From Limnephilus marmoratus (taxonomy: Eukaryota; Arthropoda; Insecta; Trichoptera; Limnephilidae), in NCBI GenBank assembly GCA_917880885.1, contig OU862910.1, forward strand, positions 53,745,285 through 53,809,284: a DNA stretch of 64,000 nucleotides, read 5' to 3'. Of this stretch, positions 22,909 through 32,744 are shown piece after piece. The position numbers and the translations under genes were made by a program. A model generated the notes under the pieces. That model did not search any database, had not been told where the DNA came from, and saw nothing but the letters and a program-made list of their open reading frames with translations. How positions within the stretch are numbered: the stretch's first letter is position 1; the number at the start of each line of letters is the position of its first letter.

Positions 22909-23256
22909 TCATTGCAATTTGGGAGGCGGGAATGGGTACCGCCGCCCCGGGAACCTTTATTGGATAACCAACACCTCTGCCATAGGTCACCCCAAGTGGT
23001 TCGCTACGTTTGGTGATTTAGCAGGGGTGCCCGGGTTCATGGGGTGAGGTTTGTCAAGGTCTTGGAGGCAAATGACAGGACACACTAAACCCCAGATTCC
23101 TACTCACCCCTTAAACCCTTTTCCTTCCCAGAACTCTTCCCTCCTTCCTTTCCTTAAAAAATCCTCCACACAGCATCCCAAAAGATGACATAGGCCCTGA
23201 GGGAAATTATTTTCCTCAGGGCCTCCTGTGTGGAGCTCATGTAAAAACAAAAAAAA
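22909..23256 (+). mobile_element. SINE2 copy, short form
   Basis: Full head (AATTTGGGAGGCGGGAATGG) to the tail CTCCTGTGTGGAGCTCATGT plus an A-rich tract. It lacks the ~130-bp middle block of the long form and is nearly identical to the copy at 56629-56982. Confidence 0.85.
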
Positions 23257-23459
23257 AACATTACTTAGGAATGCAGTTAGTAATGAAGTATTGTGACATT
23301 TTGGATAAGCGTAAAAAACGCCAATGAAGATTATCATTTTTGATATTTTGAACACGTGCTCGTGCGCGTGAGTAAAATTTTCAGATGAACCAACTTTAAA
23401 GGGAGCTGCAGTTTAAACTCCTCTCATTTCATCAACTAATTTATGTATTTTTGTGCCAT

Positions 23460-23840
23460 TCTCCGTTATCTTGCATCGCTGTATATTCACTTTGGCTGCA
23501 TTAAGGTAACATTTCGCCGTAAATGGCGCGCTGTCGAACCTGACGCAATGATTTTGAATTCAGATTGACAGCCTTTATCCAGCGGATTAGCATATCGGTG
23601 GGTATTAAGTCCAGAATAGTCGGAAAAGCGCGGACAATGCAATGGACCGCGGTTCCGCCATGGCCGGAAGCGGTGGACATTGAACATAGCCGCGGAATGT
23701 TTGGCGCGAAACGGAAGTCGTTGATCATGTTGACAACATGGCGGCGGCTGCTCAGCTGTGAGCTGTCACCGCGTCACGAGTCTCGCGACATGATTTACGT
23801 TATGAGATTGGAAATATGCAAAAGCTGTCGATAGGGCGGT
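23460..23840. other. GC-rich island, possible host promoter or exon debris
   Basis: Clearly more GC- and CpG-rich than its surroundings, with runs such as CCGCGGTTCCGCCATGGCCG. A plus frame (23565-23834, 89 codons) is open, but its product matches no family I know, and a minus frame is open too. I do not call a gene. Confidence 0.35.
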
Positions 23841-24799
23841 TGTGCTTTGTGTCTGAAGCTTAAAGCTTCCGCGATAAAGGTTGTGCACATCAGCTGGTAT
23901 CATTTGTTTCAGTCCTTTGACACGACTAAGGCAACATTATAACATTATTGGCTACGGTTTGTGTATTTGCGGTTTCCTCGTGTTGATGTCAAGTAGGCGG
24001 GAACGCGTTTCAACTATGAAAAATATAAGATTGTCAGTATCTCTAGGTCAATTTCAATCTTATGTATTTATTTATTTATTTGTTTGTTTACGCCTTGATG
24101 GCTTTTACATATAAAATAAATTGTACAGGAGCATTATAACAAGTATGCAGTATCATAAGTATATAGTACATAAAATGATAAACAGAGCTAGAAAATATAA
24201 GTAGGCTTAACATAAGTAGGTATCAATATTCGAGTAATTGTTTACAAATGAGTTCAACCAGCGGATTCGTATTTGGGCTCACGCTACATTATATTCAATA
24301 ATTATTGTCACAATATCATACAAAATGTGATTCCAAATATACTCGAAGCATACCGGTATTGCAGTGGTGTAAATCATTTTTAACGATTAATATAAAAGTA
24401 GGTAATTTTCTTGTAATTAATTATTTTTTTTTTTTTTTAATTATTATTTTTTTTTTGCTATCATAAATGTACGTATGTTTGTTATTATTATGAAAAAGAA
24501 AAAAAAAGAAAAGGTACACAGTAATTACGTATGTAAATAAGTAAGTAGGTACTATTTTTTTTTTATTAGGTTTGTCAACAGTGATTTACATCAAAGCTTT
24601 CACAGATACAATTACACTAAACATGGTTGATGCTATCACTAATTAAAGACAAACACAACATTGATAATATAATACTTACATATACATTACATTCATTCAC
24701 ACAAACACATACTATACAATACAAAATAATAATTAACAAGTTTTTAGAATAATGAGTTTATAGGTTCATAAGTTTGTAGAACAACGTAATAGGGAGCTT

Positions 24800-25050
24800 T
24801 AAAGATTGTTAAGAGCTGATTTGAAGTTGGCCAATGTTGACATTGTCAAATTAATCGAATGTTTTTTATAAGCCTCATTGAAATTACGGCACATTCTCGA
24901 TAAAGCTGAGTCATACCCCAGCTTAGTTCGATATTTTTTAATATTTAACGGAACATAATTTACCAGTCGTGAACCAATTCTAGGAACATTGAACCTGATT
25001 TGATGAAGTAAAAATGGACAGTTTATTAAACCATTTACAATTTTGAATAG
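24800..25050 (-). pseudogene. LINE C-terminal fragment
   Basis: The minus frame reads LINCPFLLHQIRFNVPRIGS, RLVNYVPLNIKKYRTKLGYD, then SALSRMCRNFNEAY and LANFKSALNNL before a stop. This matches the end of jockey/CR1-type proteins (CPxLLxxIxFxVPRxxSR ... RMxxxxN). Open but lacking the RT core. Confidence 0.75.
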
Positions 25051-25224
25051 AAAAATCTATGAATGTAGTTATCATGAATGTAGTTACAGAGCAGTGGGTA
25101 TTAAGTTTGTTACTGTTAACAATGTGAAACATTTAAGGATTTTTACATTAGTTTGTTATTATCAGGAAAAAATAAAATAAAAGGTACACAGCAATTACAT
25201 ATATGTATAAAGAAGTAAGTAGAT

Positions 25225-25500
25225 ACTATGAAAGTAGTTACAGAGCAATGGGTTTTAAATTTGTTACTTTTAACAATCTGGAACATTTAAGGATTTTTGC
25301 ATCTGCATACATATACGCTTTTTGAAGGAAGCGATGTTTTTATAAAAAAATATATCGACAGAGCAAGTTTCATTCCCCACACGATGCAATCTATGAAGAC
25401 AAGAGTTAAACATAAAATTAGTGCGAGAAGCAACTACGTTAAATGGAGCATGGAGTCTGGTGTTGTAATTGTTAGGTACTTGATAATTTATCATGTTCAC
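25225..25500 (-). pseudogene. LINE C-terminal fragment of another family
   Basis: The minus frame has INYQVPNNYNTRLHAPFNVV then SRTNFMFNSCLHRLHRVGNE and FFYKNIASFKKRI, again a non-LTR RT carboxyl end. It belongs to a different family from the neighbour at 24800. The sequence after its stop (25140-25290) partly repeats 24480-24560 and 25080-25150. Confidence 0.65.
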
Positions 25501-25604
25501 AAGTTATTTGGAGTAACTCGCGAAGTTTTGACAACTCTCTTGGTAGAATTTACCATACATTTAATTTAACACGATCAAAATAATAACGTAAAAATAATAC
25601 AGTA

Positions 25605-26031
25605 GATTTTTTTTTTTTTTTACAGTGAATACCGCACAAGAATCTCAACTGCTCCCGTCTGGAGCCAGTGAGACTGTGGCATCCCCAATTGGGATATGTT
25701 GTGAGGCTGAAGGTAGCGGGGAGGGGAAGGAGGTGGGGAAGAGGAAGGTTGGGAAGTACCTGGCTATCCAGATCTGGTCACTAAACACGGCTAAAGCCAT
25801 TTTCAAGCAACGTTTCAATTCTGAATGGTGGTCTTACACCAGGGCGATACTGATAGTATCTTCCACTCTGGAACATGCCGCAAATATACTATATATTATT
25901 TTTAAATGAATTAATTGTGAAATAACACAAATTAATCAAATAAAATTATTTGCGCATGCCGGGTTCGAACCCGCGACCTCCGGAATGTGAGTCAAGAGTC
26001 TTAGCCACTGGACTACGGAGGTCGTCAACAT
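25605..26031 (-). mobile_element. tRNA-derived SINE (SINE1), full-length
   Basis: On the minus strand the head has TAGTCCAGTGGCTAAGA (A box) and GGGTTCGAACCCG (B box), and the copy ends in a T14-type run on the plus strand at 25608-25621 (its poly(A)). It is very similar to the copy at 58337-58757, suggesting recent spread. Confidence 0.9.
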
Positions 26032-26307
26032 TGTTGTCAATGCCAAGCATTCTCTGAACTAATCGGAATTGGAAGATCCCGCATGGTAAAAATAAATCGA
26101 TAACAAATTGATAGATCACAGTAGACCGTTTTCTCTTTGAAATGGTTGTATGGATCTCTTTATTTCTTTTTTTTTTTGTAGAAAACAGTCCCTTTGTGGT
26201 GTGTCATATTTAATGAAGTATTCAAATACTTTGTTTATAACCACGATTTTTTTTAATACCGACTGACTTTGCTTAACGTTAAGCGAAACCGGTTGGTATT
26301 AAAAAAA

Positions 26308-26555
26308 TCGAGTGCAGTTCACGCGCGGTAGAAGCGAAACTTCACGAAAACAATCTCAACCAATAGGAGCCTTGAAAGTGATGTCATAATCGCGACTCTT
26401 CGTAGGTACTGTTCGCGTAGGTAAGACTTCATTCTCTCATTCTCTTGCAGGCTGAATCCTAAAGATGCTTGTGTTTGTCTCTTTTTAGTACCATTTCCAT
26501 TTCATCCGAGTTTCAAATCACAACGTTGCTAAGGAAGTTTCGCTTCAAAAATGAA
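26308..26555 (+). mobile_element. MITE-A copy
   Basis: GCAGTTCACGCGCGGTAGAA at the left and CACAACGTTGCTAAGGAAGT with GTTTCGCTTC at the right. A short imperfect palindrome (26260-26305, AATACCGACTG ... GGTTGGTATT) lies just upstream. Confidence 0.65.
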
Positions 26556-26860
26556 GTAAGTAAATCGTGGTACCAAGCACTTTTTTTATTTTTTTATTTA
26601 AATTATTGTACGACAGTTCAAGATTTCTTATTTCAACATTGTTAACATTTTGGAAGTTAGTGTGTATGTTGTTGCTACGCTAATGCGTTTATGATTATTA
26701 ATTTGTGGTTGTAACTAATCTAGTGGAACAAATCTTCTGCTGATAAGCTACTTGCGGTAGCTTAGCGGGTAATAAATTCCAATTGTATGCAATTTTTATA
26801 GATACAATAATAAAAAATGAAAAAAAGTTTCACAAAAAGGTTTAAAGGTTATTTGTAGTA

Positions 26861-27010
26861 ATTAAGGTCAGTGGCTGGGCGTCGCGTGTTCAATTCCTTA
26901 GCTGGCTAAGTCCTCCATCCCGACACAAGTAACATTTTCCACTTACAGTGGTGATAGTAGGAGACTTTCAAATATTGTCGGGTTATTCATAACCCGGTTA
27001 TTGTAACGTC
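26861..27010 (+). mobile_element. tRNA-derived SINE (SINE3)
   Basis: A-box-like GGTCAGTGGCTGGGCG and B-box-like GTGTTCAATTCCTTAG are followed by a body ending TTGTCGGGTTATTCATAACC. The related minus copy is at 55695-55850. Confidence 0.65.
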
Positions 27011-27727
27011 TTACTTTAAAAACAATAATAATGCTTTATCCATTGTTTTAGAAATTTCATTCAATAGCATCATTCCTCTTGCAATGCCGTGCTGTACCAG
27101 AACATATGTTCTTCTGTGTGGTATCGTGTTGCGGTACGACTAAGGCTTAAACCTTTTATTCGAAATGCATAATATAGACAAAATCTTCTTCGATTGGCAC
27201 CTCCTCAATTTTTCTAGTTTGTTAAGGGAATTTGAAACATCTTAAAAAAATTAATTTAATAAACCTTAAAAATAACTGCAGATACGGCTTTTTTACCAGG
27301 ACCGTATTTAAACACAGGCTATCGAGGCTGCAGCCAATGGGTCTGTACCATAAAGCGGACCGCCCAACAGATTTGTTTAAATATTTTAATTTTGAATTTA
27401 CTAAAATAAAGCCTCAGCACTGACGTCGCTTACGTAGGGATTCTCAGTAAAACCTTTATCGATCGACCAATACTAAATACAAGCACAATTTCGTATCAAT
27501 GCAATTTGTTTTAAATTATTTAAAAAAATAAATTACTGATTTTTGCGTAATTGGGAAAATACATGTCGTGAATGTCAACTTAGTGTTATTTTTTTTAATA
27601 TGATTTTTTTTAAATAGGCAATTCACCATAAAAAGAGTGCTTCGTGTTTGTGAAAAGGGTGCTTTGTGAAAATATAGTTATCATTTCATTAATTTCTAAA
27701 TATGGTGTAGTAAAAATTTATCTCACC
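27011..27727. other. AT-rich sequence, nothing recognised
   Basis: No coding or RNA signal that I can support. A 63-codon plus frame at 27232-27423 has no recognisable family. Confidence 0.5.
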
Positions 27728-27731
27728 TTAA

Positions 27732-28444
27732 GAGCGTTTAACCAGCCAGCGGACGAAAATCCACATTTCGTCGAAAGTTGTTCTTACGATCGTGCAGGGC
27801 GGTTTCAATGAGATAGATTAATTATTCTCTGTACCAGCTTTTTTAAATTATAACTCAATATCGAATTTATTTCAATCCAAATTAGCTTTAATTTATACCT
27901 TCATCCAAAAATGCTGAAAAGCGTGATGATAAAACGATTAAAACAATGTACTTTTTGTAATTATTTTTTGATTATAAGTATTTATCATTTTTCAATAATG
28001 TCTAAATTTAATAAGAATGTTAAAAAAATCTGAAATATATTAGTTTGTAAGTGCGCAAATAAATACACAAATGAACCAATTTAGTCAAGAAACACATGTA
28101 CGTACATATTTTTTAATGATTTTATTAAAACTAAAATTAAAATTCTAAAACATGTGTTTGCTAGATAATGTATTGATTTATTTTACTGCATGATTATATT
28201 ATTTGAAATAGGTGTGGTATAATACAAAATCTTTTTTGAAAATGTAACAAATCTGCCAACGACCTATGGAATAACCTTATTATACTAAAAATTTTAAAAA
28301 AAATCTCAAAATTTATTACATGCGAATGCTAGATAAAAGAACAATCTTTCGAAATCCATTTATAATTTTTTGCGGAAAAGAGTCAATACGTCTAAAATCT
28401 GATTTGAAAATGACATATTTCTGGTTTTCTCTGGTAATGCCCTC
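27732..28444. mobile_element. TTAA-flanked MITE, copy 2 (inverted)
   Basis: 713 bp flanked by TTAA (27728-27731, 28445-28448), colinear with the reverse complement of 15303-16024 over its whole length. Confidence 0.8.
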
Positions 28445-28546
28445 TTAAATGTTTCTTCTACGGTTTTCAGATGGAAAATTGCTATGAAATGGGATTTTTC
28501 CAATTTTTTTTTTAATGACTGAAAACTTCTTCTGTTAGCACTACTG

Positions 28547-28746
28547 TGATTTGAAACTCGATGAAACGAAAAACAGCGACACTAAAAAGAGACAAACACA
28601 TACATCTATAGGATTTAGTATAATCGGTCTCCTCTTTGTGCGGTGTTTCGTGGCCTATCGGTCTCCTCTTTGTGCGGTCTTCGTCCCCACTCTTGTCTAT
28701 TTTAGTTTTCAGAAGGTTTCACTTCTGCTGCGTGTGAATTGCAAAA
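28547..28746 (-). mobile_element. MITE-A copy
   Basis: Minus-oriented unit ending GTTTCACTTCTGCTGCGTGT, with a short internal duplication (TCGGTCTCCTCTTTGTGCGG appears at 28624 and 28659). Confidence 0.65.
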
Positions 28747-28814
28747 TCTGTTTTTTTTTTTAAATTGGGATCATGGATCACCCCCAGATCGATAGGGCCC
28801 ACATCAGGCTCAGC

Positions 28815-28945
28815 CTCGAGATCTCTTCTTCTTCTTCTTCGATGGCGCTACAGCCCATATCGAGCTTTGGCCTCCTGCAACATTCGCCTCAACTCCTCCT
28901 GTCCTCAGCGGCTCACTTCCAGTTTGGTACCTGAAGAAGCTGATC
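28815..28945 (-). pseudogene. RTE-type LINE 3' end
   Basis: The minus strand encodes LQEAKARYGL then a stop, followed by a (GAA)n tail (plus strand TTCTTCTTCTTCTTC). A short trinucleotide tail right after an ARxGL-stop is characteristic of RTE-like LINE ends. Only the last few dozen codons remain. Confidence 0.55.
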
Positions 28946-29485
28946 TACATATCTCTACATATGATCTACATAGCATCGAGATCTTCATATCCTAAATACG
29001 GCCCTGGGTGTTACCTAAGGAACATTGAAAGAGAAACATTCGTATTCGGATAAGACATGTTACGGATTGGTCGCATTGGGAATGCAGGTAGGTAGGATTA
29101 TCAGAGATGAATCAGTTCGCTGCAGGTGGACCTGGACCACGTGACGTCATCACGGTGGAGTGACGTTGATTGAGCACGAACAGCCTCCGCTTTCTCTGTC
29201 ACCGAGAGATAAACTTGAGATTAAATAAATTACTACAAGTTAACCTTATACCTCAAGGGAAACTGTAATCAGTGAGTATACTGTTGAAAATCCTGTAAAA
29301 CGTTGAATTATATCATAAGTTCCATTTTAAAAACTTTTTACATTAATATGACTCTTTATCTCCCTCCCCCCCCCCCCCCCCCTCCATCCCTTTTCTTTCA
29401 TTTTATTATTATTTAAGTTTTAAAACTCTTTCACTTGCCACGCGAAACTACCAAATGACATTCTATGGACTTACGTAATAGGAAC

Positions 29486-30456
29486 TAGCGATGTGTCAGT
29501 TCAGCTGGAATGGGCTCATGTGATCCGCTCCTTTGCGGGAAGCGGTTCCTACTCCCACTCCTTTTTCAAATCGACTACTCCCAGAGAACCCGGCCCAGTC
29601 CCAGTACTCTCCGCATCCAAATAAATCCGGCGGTAATCCGGCGGTCCGAGCAACTCAACGCCGAAGCGCGAAAACCGCACTCGAATACAAGTCCCGGGTT
29701 CCTTTAAACCCAAGCGCCTTGTTCCAAGCTACGTGAATCGCGACACAATCCATTCATTTCGCCCACTCCCGGACTCGCGCGAACGCCGCGAACTACTACA
29801 TTCCTGACTCACCCCGTGGCCGCCGCGCCGGCTTGCTCCGCGATCCACGGTCCGGCGTCACTCACCATTCCACTCATGAGTCGCGGGTCTCGGTGAGTTC
29901 CCGACACTCCCCGCTACCCGCGGCCGGCCAACTATGACACTTCCCCTTGAGTCACGTCACGAGCTGGGCGCTGCCGTTCATTCGATCGCTGTTCGTTGAT
30001 CGACACACACGTGCGTGACCCCTTCGGCTAGGCACGGAGTAGTTTTTAATTAGAGCGTCTTATCTGGTATCGTTAATCAACGGGTGACGTGCATTATAAA
30101 ATAATAGTTTATAGTAAAGCATTACAGCTTATTAATTTACTTATTTAAATTCTCAATAAAAGACCGTGCAGTGTAGATACATTGAATGTACCTACATTGC
30201 ACGGGTGACGGGTCCTTGTTCTCGTACGGGTCTTGTCCGACTCCGGGGTTCTGAGTTCTCGTGTGGGTTCTACGAGTAGGTCCTGGTTCCGAGTTCTTTG
30301 AACCCGTGCGTCCCGTTTCGGTGCGCCGCAACAATACCCAGTGCCCAGTCCGCACCTAAGAACTCGGACCCGGGACCTGCTCCTAGAACTCGTGTACTTT
30401 TAAAAGGAAGCAAGTCTCGGAGGCTTCCGGAAAAATGCAGAACTTACCCACCTCTA
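29486..30456. mobile_element. Non-autonomous hAT element, GC-rich
   Basis: 971 bp flanked by a perfect 8-bp duplication ATAGGAAC (29478-29485, 30457-30464). Termini TAGCGATGTGTCAGTTC and, inverted, TAGAGGTGGGTAAGTTC match at 13 of 17. The target is a repeat whose uninterrupted relative lies near 200-260 (CTATGGACTTACGTAATAGG), which confirms the insertion point. No transposase; open frames inside are not recognisable. Confidence 0.85.
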
Positions 30457-30766
30457 ATAGGAACGTAACCATGTAAAAATGTAATACTTTATGAATTGAA
30501 TTATAATGTACTGTGAATGTCATAAACAAATAAATAAATAAATGATACCTAAAAACAAGTTTTTTTTTGAAGCGAAACTTCTTAAACGAAACACGCTAAA
30601 CCCCCCCCCCCCCTCCCCCCCCCCCCCCCCAGACGGTATTTTTGTGTACTGTGGAGATTCCATCACAATGCGCACATAAGAAGCTAAAGCTGTCTTTACT
30701 AAAAAAATAATTTTTCTATTGTTTTGACACTTTCATAAACCTTCTTATACATTCTTGAAATTGTAA

Positions 30767-30801
30767 AAATAAACTTGAAGTATGATACTTCAAGTTTATT
30801 T
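30767..30801. repeat. Perfect 17-bp palindrome
   Basis: AAATAAACTTGAAGTAT is followed by one base and its exact reverse complement. No rho-independent-like or RNA gene context. Confidence 0.8.
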
Positions 30802-30804
30802 ACG

Positions 30805-31112
30805 CCCAGAAAAAATCCTAACAATAATTGTTGATTTTTTGTGCGGCCGCCCCTTGTGCCCCCCCCCCCCCCCCCCCCTCCCCCAGAAAAAATCCTGACA
30901 GTAACAAGGGCGCCAGGGTTGGCGCCAGGGGGGCCACATAGCGCCAGGGGGAGGTCACACAGTCGTGGTCAAGTCACAAGAAGTTATAAGTAATTGTTGA
31001 TTTTTTGCCCGTCCGTCTCTTGTGCCCCCCAGAAAAAAATCCTAACAGTAATTGTTGATTTTTTTGCTCGTTCGCCCCTTGTGCCCCCCCCAGAAAAAAA
31101 TCCTGGATCCGC
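30805..31112. repeat. Tandem ~60-bp repeat with poly(C), ending in a hAT-like terminus
   Basis: Three units containing CAGAAAAAATCCT, ATTGTTGATTTTTT and CCCCTTGTGCCCCC. One is interrupted by a GGCGCCAGG-containing segment (30906-30985). The last ends TGGATCCGCCCTTG, the same terminus as the small hAT at 53646-53823. Confidence 0.6.
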
Positions 31113-31486
31113 CCTTGTACTCAATGAATATTAACACAAAATATTCAAGTTATCCCCACAATATATGTAGAGTTAATTCGAGCGTTAATTAGATGATGTT
31201 TAGATTGTGATCCGTGGGAATGTCGCTCATAAACACACTAAATCCATCATAATACAAAGGCGGTCCATTAGCGCTAATATTTCATTACAAAGTCATCTCA
31301 CGTCGTGGCCATTTCGAACTCAATAATCCCTGAGCCATGGTGAGCTTTGCCTTGGTTATTTCATTCTGGTTTATCAATTTCAGTTTCACAATTATTATTT
31401 TATTAGGTTTACGGTTGACATATTACATAGATTTCAAAAAACATACTACAAAAGATTAGTTTTACTTTAGTAGGTAAATTATTTTT

Positions 31487-31923
31487 AATTATTATAAGCA
31501 ATAATTATCAGCCTGAAACACTCATCTCCATTGAAAAAATCTTTCGAGAAAAGATAATTGCCGCCAACGGGACGTTATTTGACAAGTTAAAGTATTTCCC
31601 CAAAAAATGTAGACATAATTTGTCTCGACGCCACCTAGCGAGAGATTTAGCACTAACAAAGCCTCTCTCACAAAAATAAAGTTGGTTGTTTCCAGGTGGA
31701 AAAATGTAATAAACAGTAATTGATGAATGAAACACTAGTATATATTGAATTATTTGGCGGGTATTAGATAAGCCGCCATAGCTCAGTGGTGAGAGGTGAG
31801 AGCGTCTGACCGGCAATCAGAAGGACACGGGTTCATGTCACGTTGGCGGCTAGTATCTTTTCTCGGAAGATTTTTTCAATGCAGATGAGTATTTCAGGCT
31901 GATAATTATTGCTTATAATAATT
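31487..31923. mobile_element. Inverted-repeat element with a tRNA-like segment
   Basis: An 87-bp inverted repeat (31487-31573 and 31837-31923) includes AATTATTATAAGCAATAATT and AGCCTGAAA. The inner ends of both arms contain the tRNA-like 3' acceptor (GCCGCCAACG on the minus strand). It may be two tRNA-SINE copies inserted tail-to-tail, the left one 5'-truncated, or a palindromic MITE that incorporated tRNA sequence. Confidence 0.65.
31772..31850 (+). tRNA. tRNA-like sequence (degenerate, Ala GGC-like)
   Basis: Acceptor GCCGCCA pairs perfectly with TGGCGGC. The anticodon stem TCTGA/TCAGA encloses CCGGCAA, giving anticodon GGC. Position 33 is C instead of the near-universal U, the D region has an extra AGAGGTG, and the T arm (ACGGG/CACGT) has a mismatch. 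I call it a tRNA-derived pseudogene or SINE head, not a working tRNA gene. Confidence 0.5.
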
Positions 31924-32739
31924 GTTACCCTTTGTGCTATGCATAAAAATCTTGCCTTAAAACGTTAGTTCATCAAATAAAAAAATAATAAATTATTTTT
32001 ACTTTAGTAGGTGCTAACTAGACTTTTTGCTAATTGTTAGCGGCCTGAATGCCTATTTCCTTCCTAACAAGAACGCCGTCCAATTATATTTGAATTCCAA
32101 TTGTCATTATTTAGCCGATCTTAGATTTCGGCCTAAATAAATAAAACAAAATGCTATGGTCTGTGTGCCTGGTAAAGCCCTACCTCGTTTCCAGGAGTAT
32201 TGTTAAATAGTATTCTTATTTATACGGCTGCGCCAATGTTGTACCAGTTGTTAATGTACAGTATTTCGCTGAAGATTATATGGTCGTGGTTGTTCTAAAA
32301 CATCTAAATAGAGAATATGGAGAAATACCTATTGTTTTAACATACATTTAAGATAGACTCAATTTATAAGAATCTGATTACTGGTGACTAAAGTCTGAGG
32401 AGTCTGATCAGATGATGTTAGCTAAGGCATCTGTAAAAGCCACGCAACCGTTAGACAAAAACTCTGCCTAAAACATTGTTACGAAAACCAAACCTCGGAA
32501 CCTATTCCACTCCATTCCCAAGGAAAAAATCAAAATCCTGTAAGGATATTTAATTGAAAAAATAGAGGTATGGAAATAGAGCTTCGGTAGCTTACGAAGA
32601 CCTACAGAAGTCTGCAATACGTAAAGATACTAAGAACAAAAGGAGTTTAAGCTGAAAAAAGTTCATTAGAATATGATAAAATTCGACTGATGTGAAAATT
32701 TAACTCTGCTCCCTTTCTAATAAAGTAATCTTCATTAAG
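31924..32739. other. Unassigned sequence
   Basis: No coding frame or repeat that I can identify, except TATACGGCTGCGCCAAT at 32221-32237, which equals the primer-binding region of the downstream LTR element. Confidence 0.5.
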
Positions 32740-32744
32740 GTTCT

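Noticed and set aside
25625..25909. 94-codon plus-strand frame shared with 58258-58638
   Set aside because: It is the antisense strand of SINE1. The shared peptide reflects SINE copies, not a gene family.
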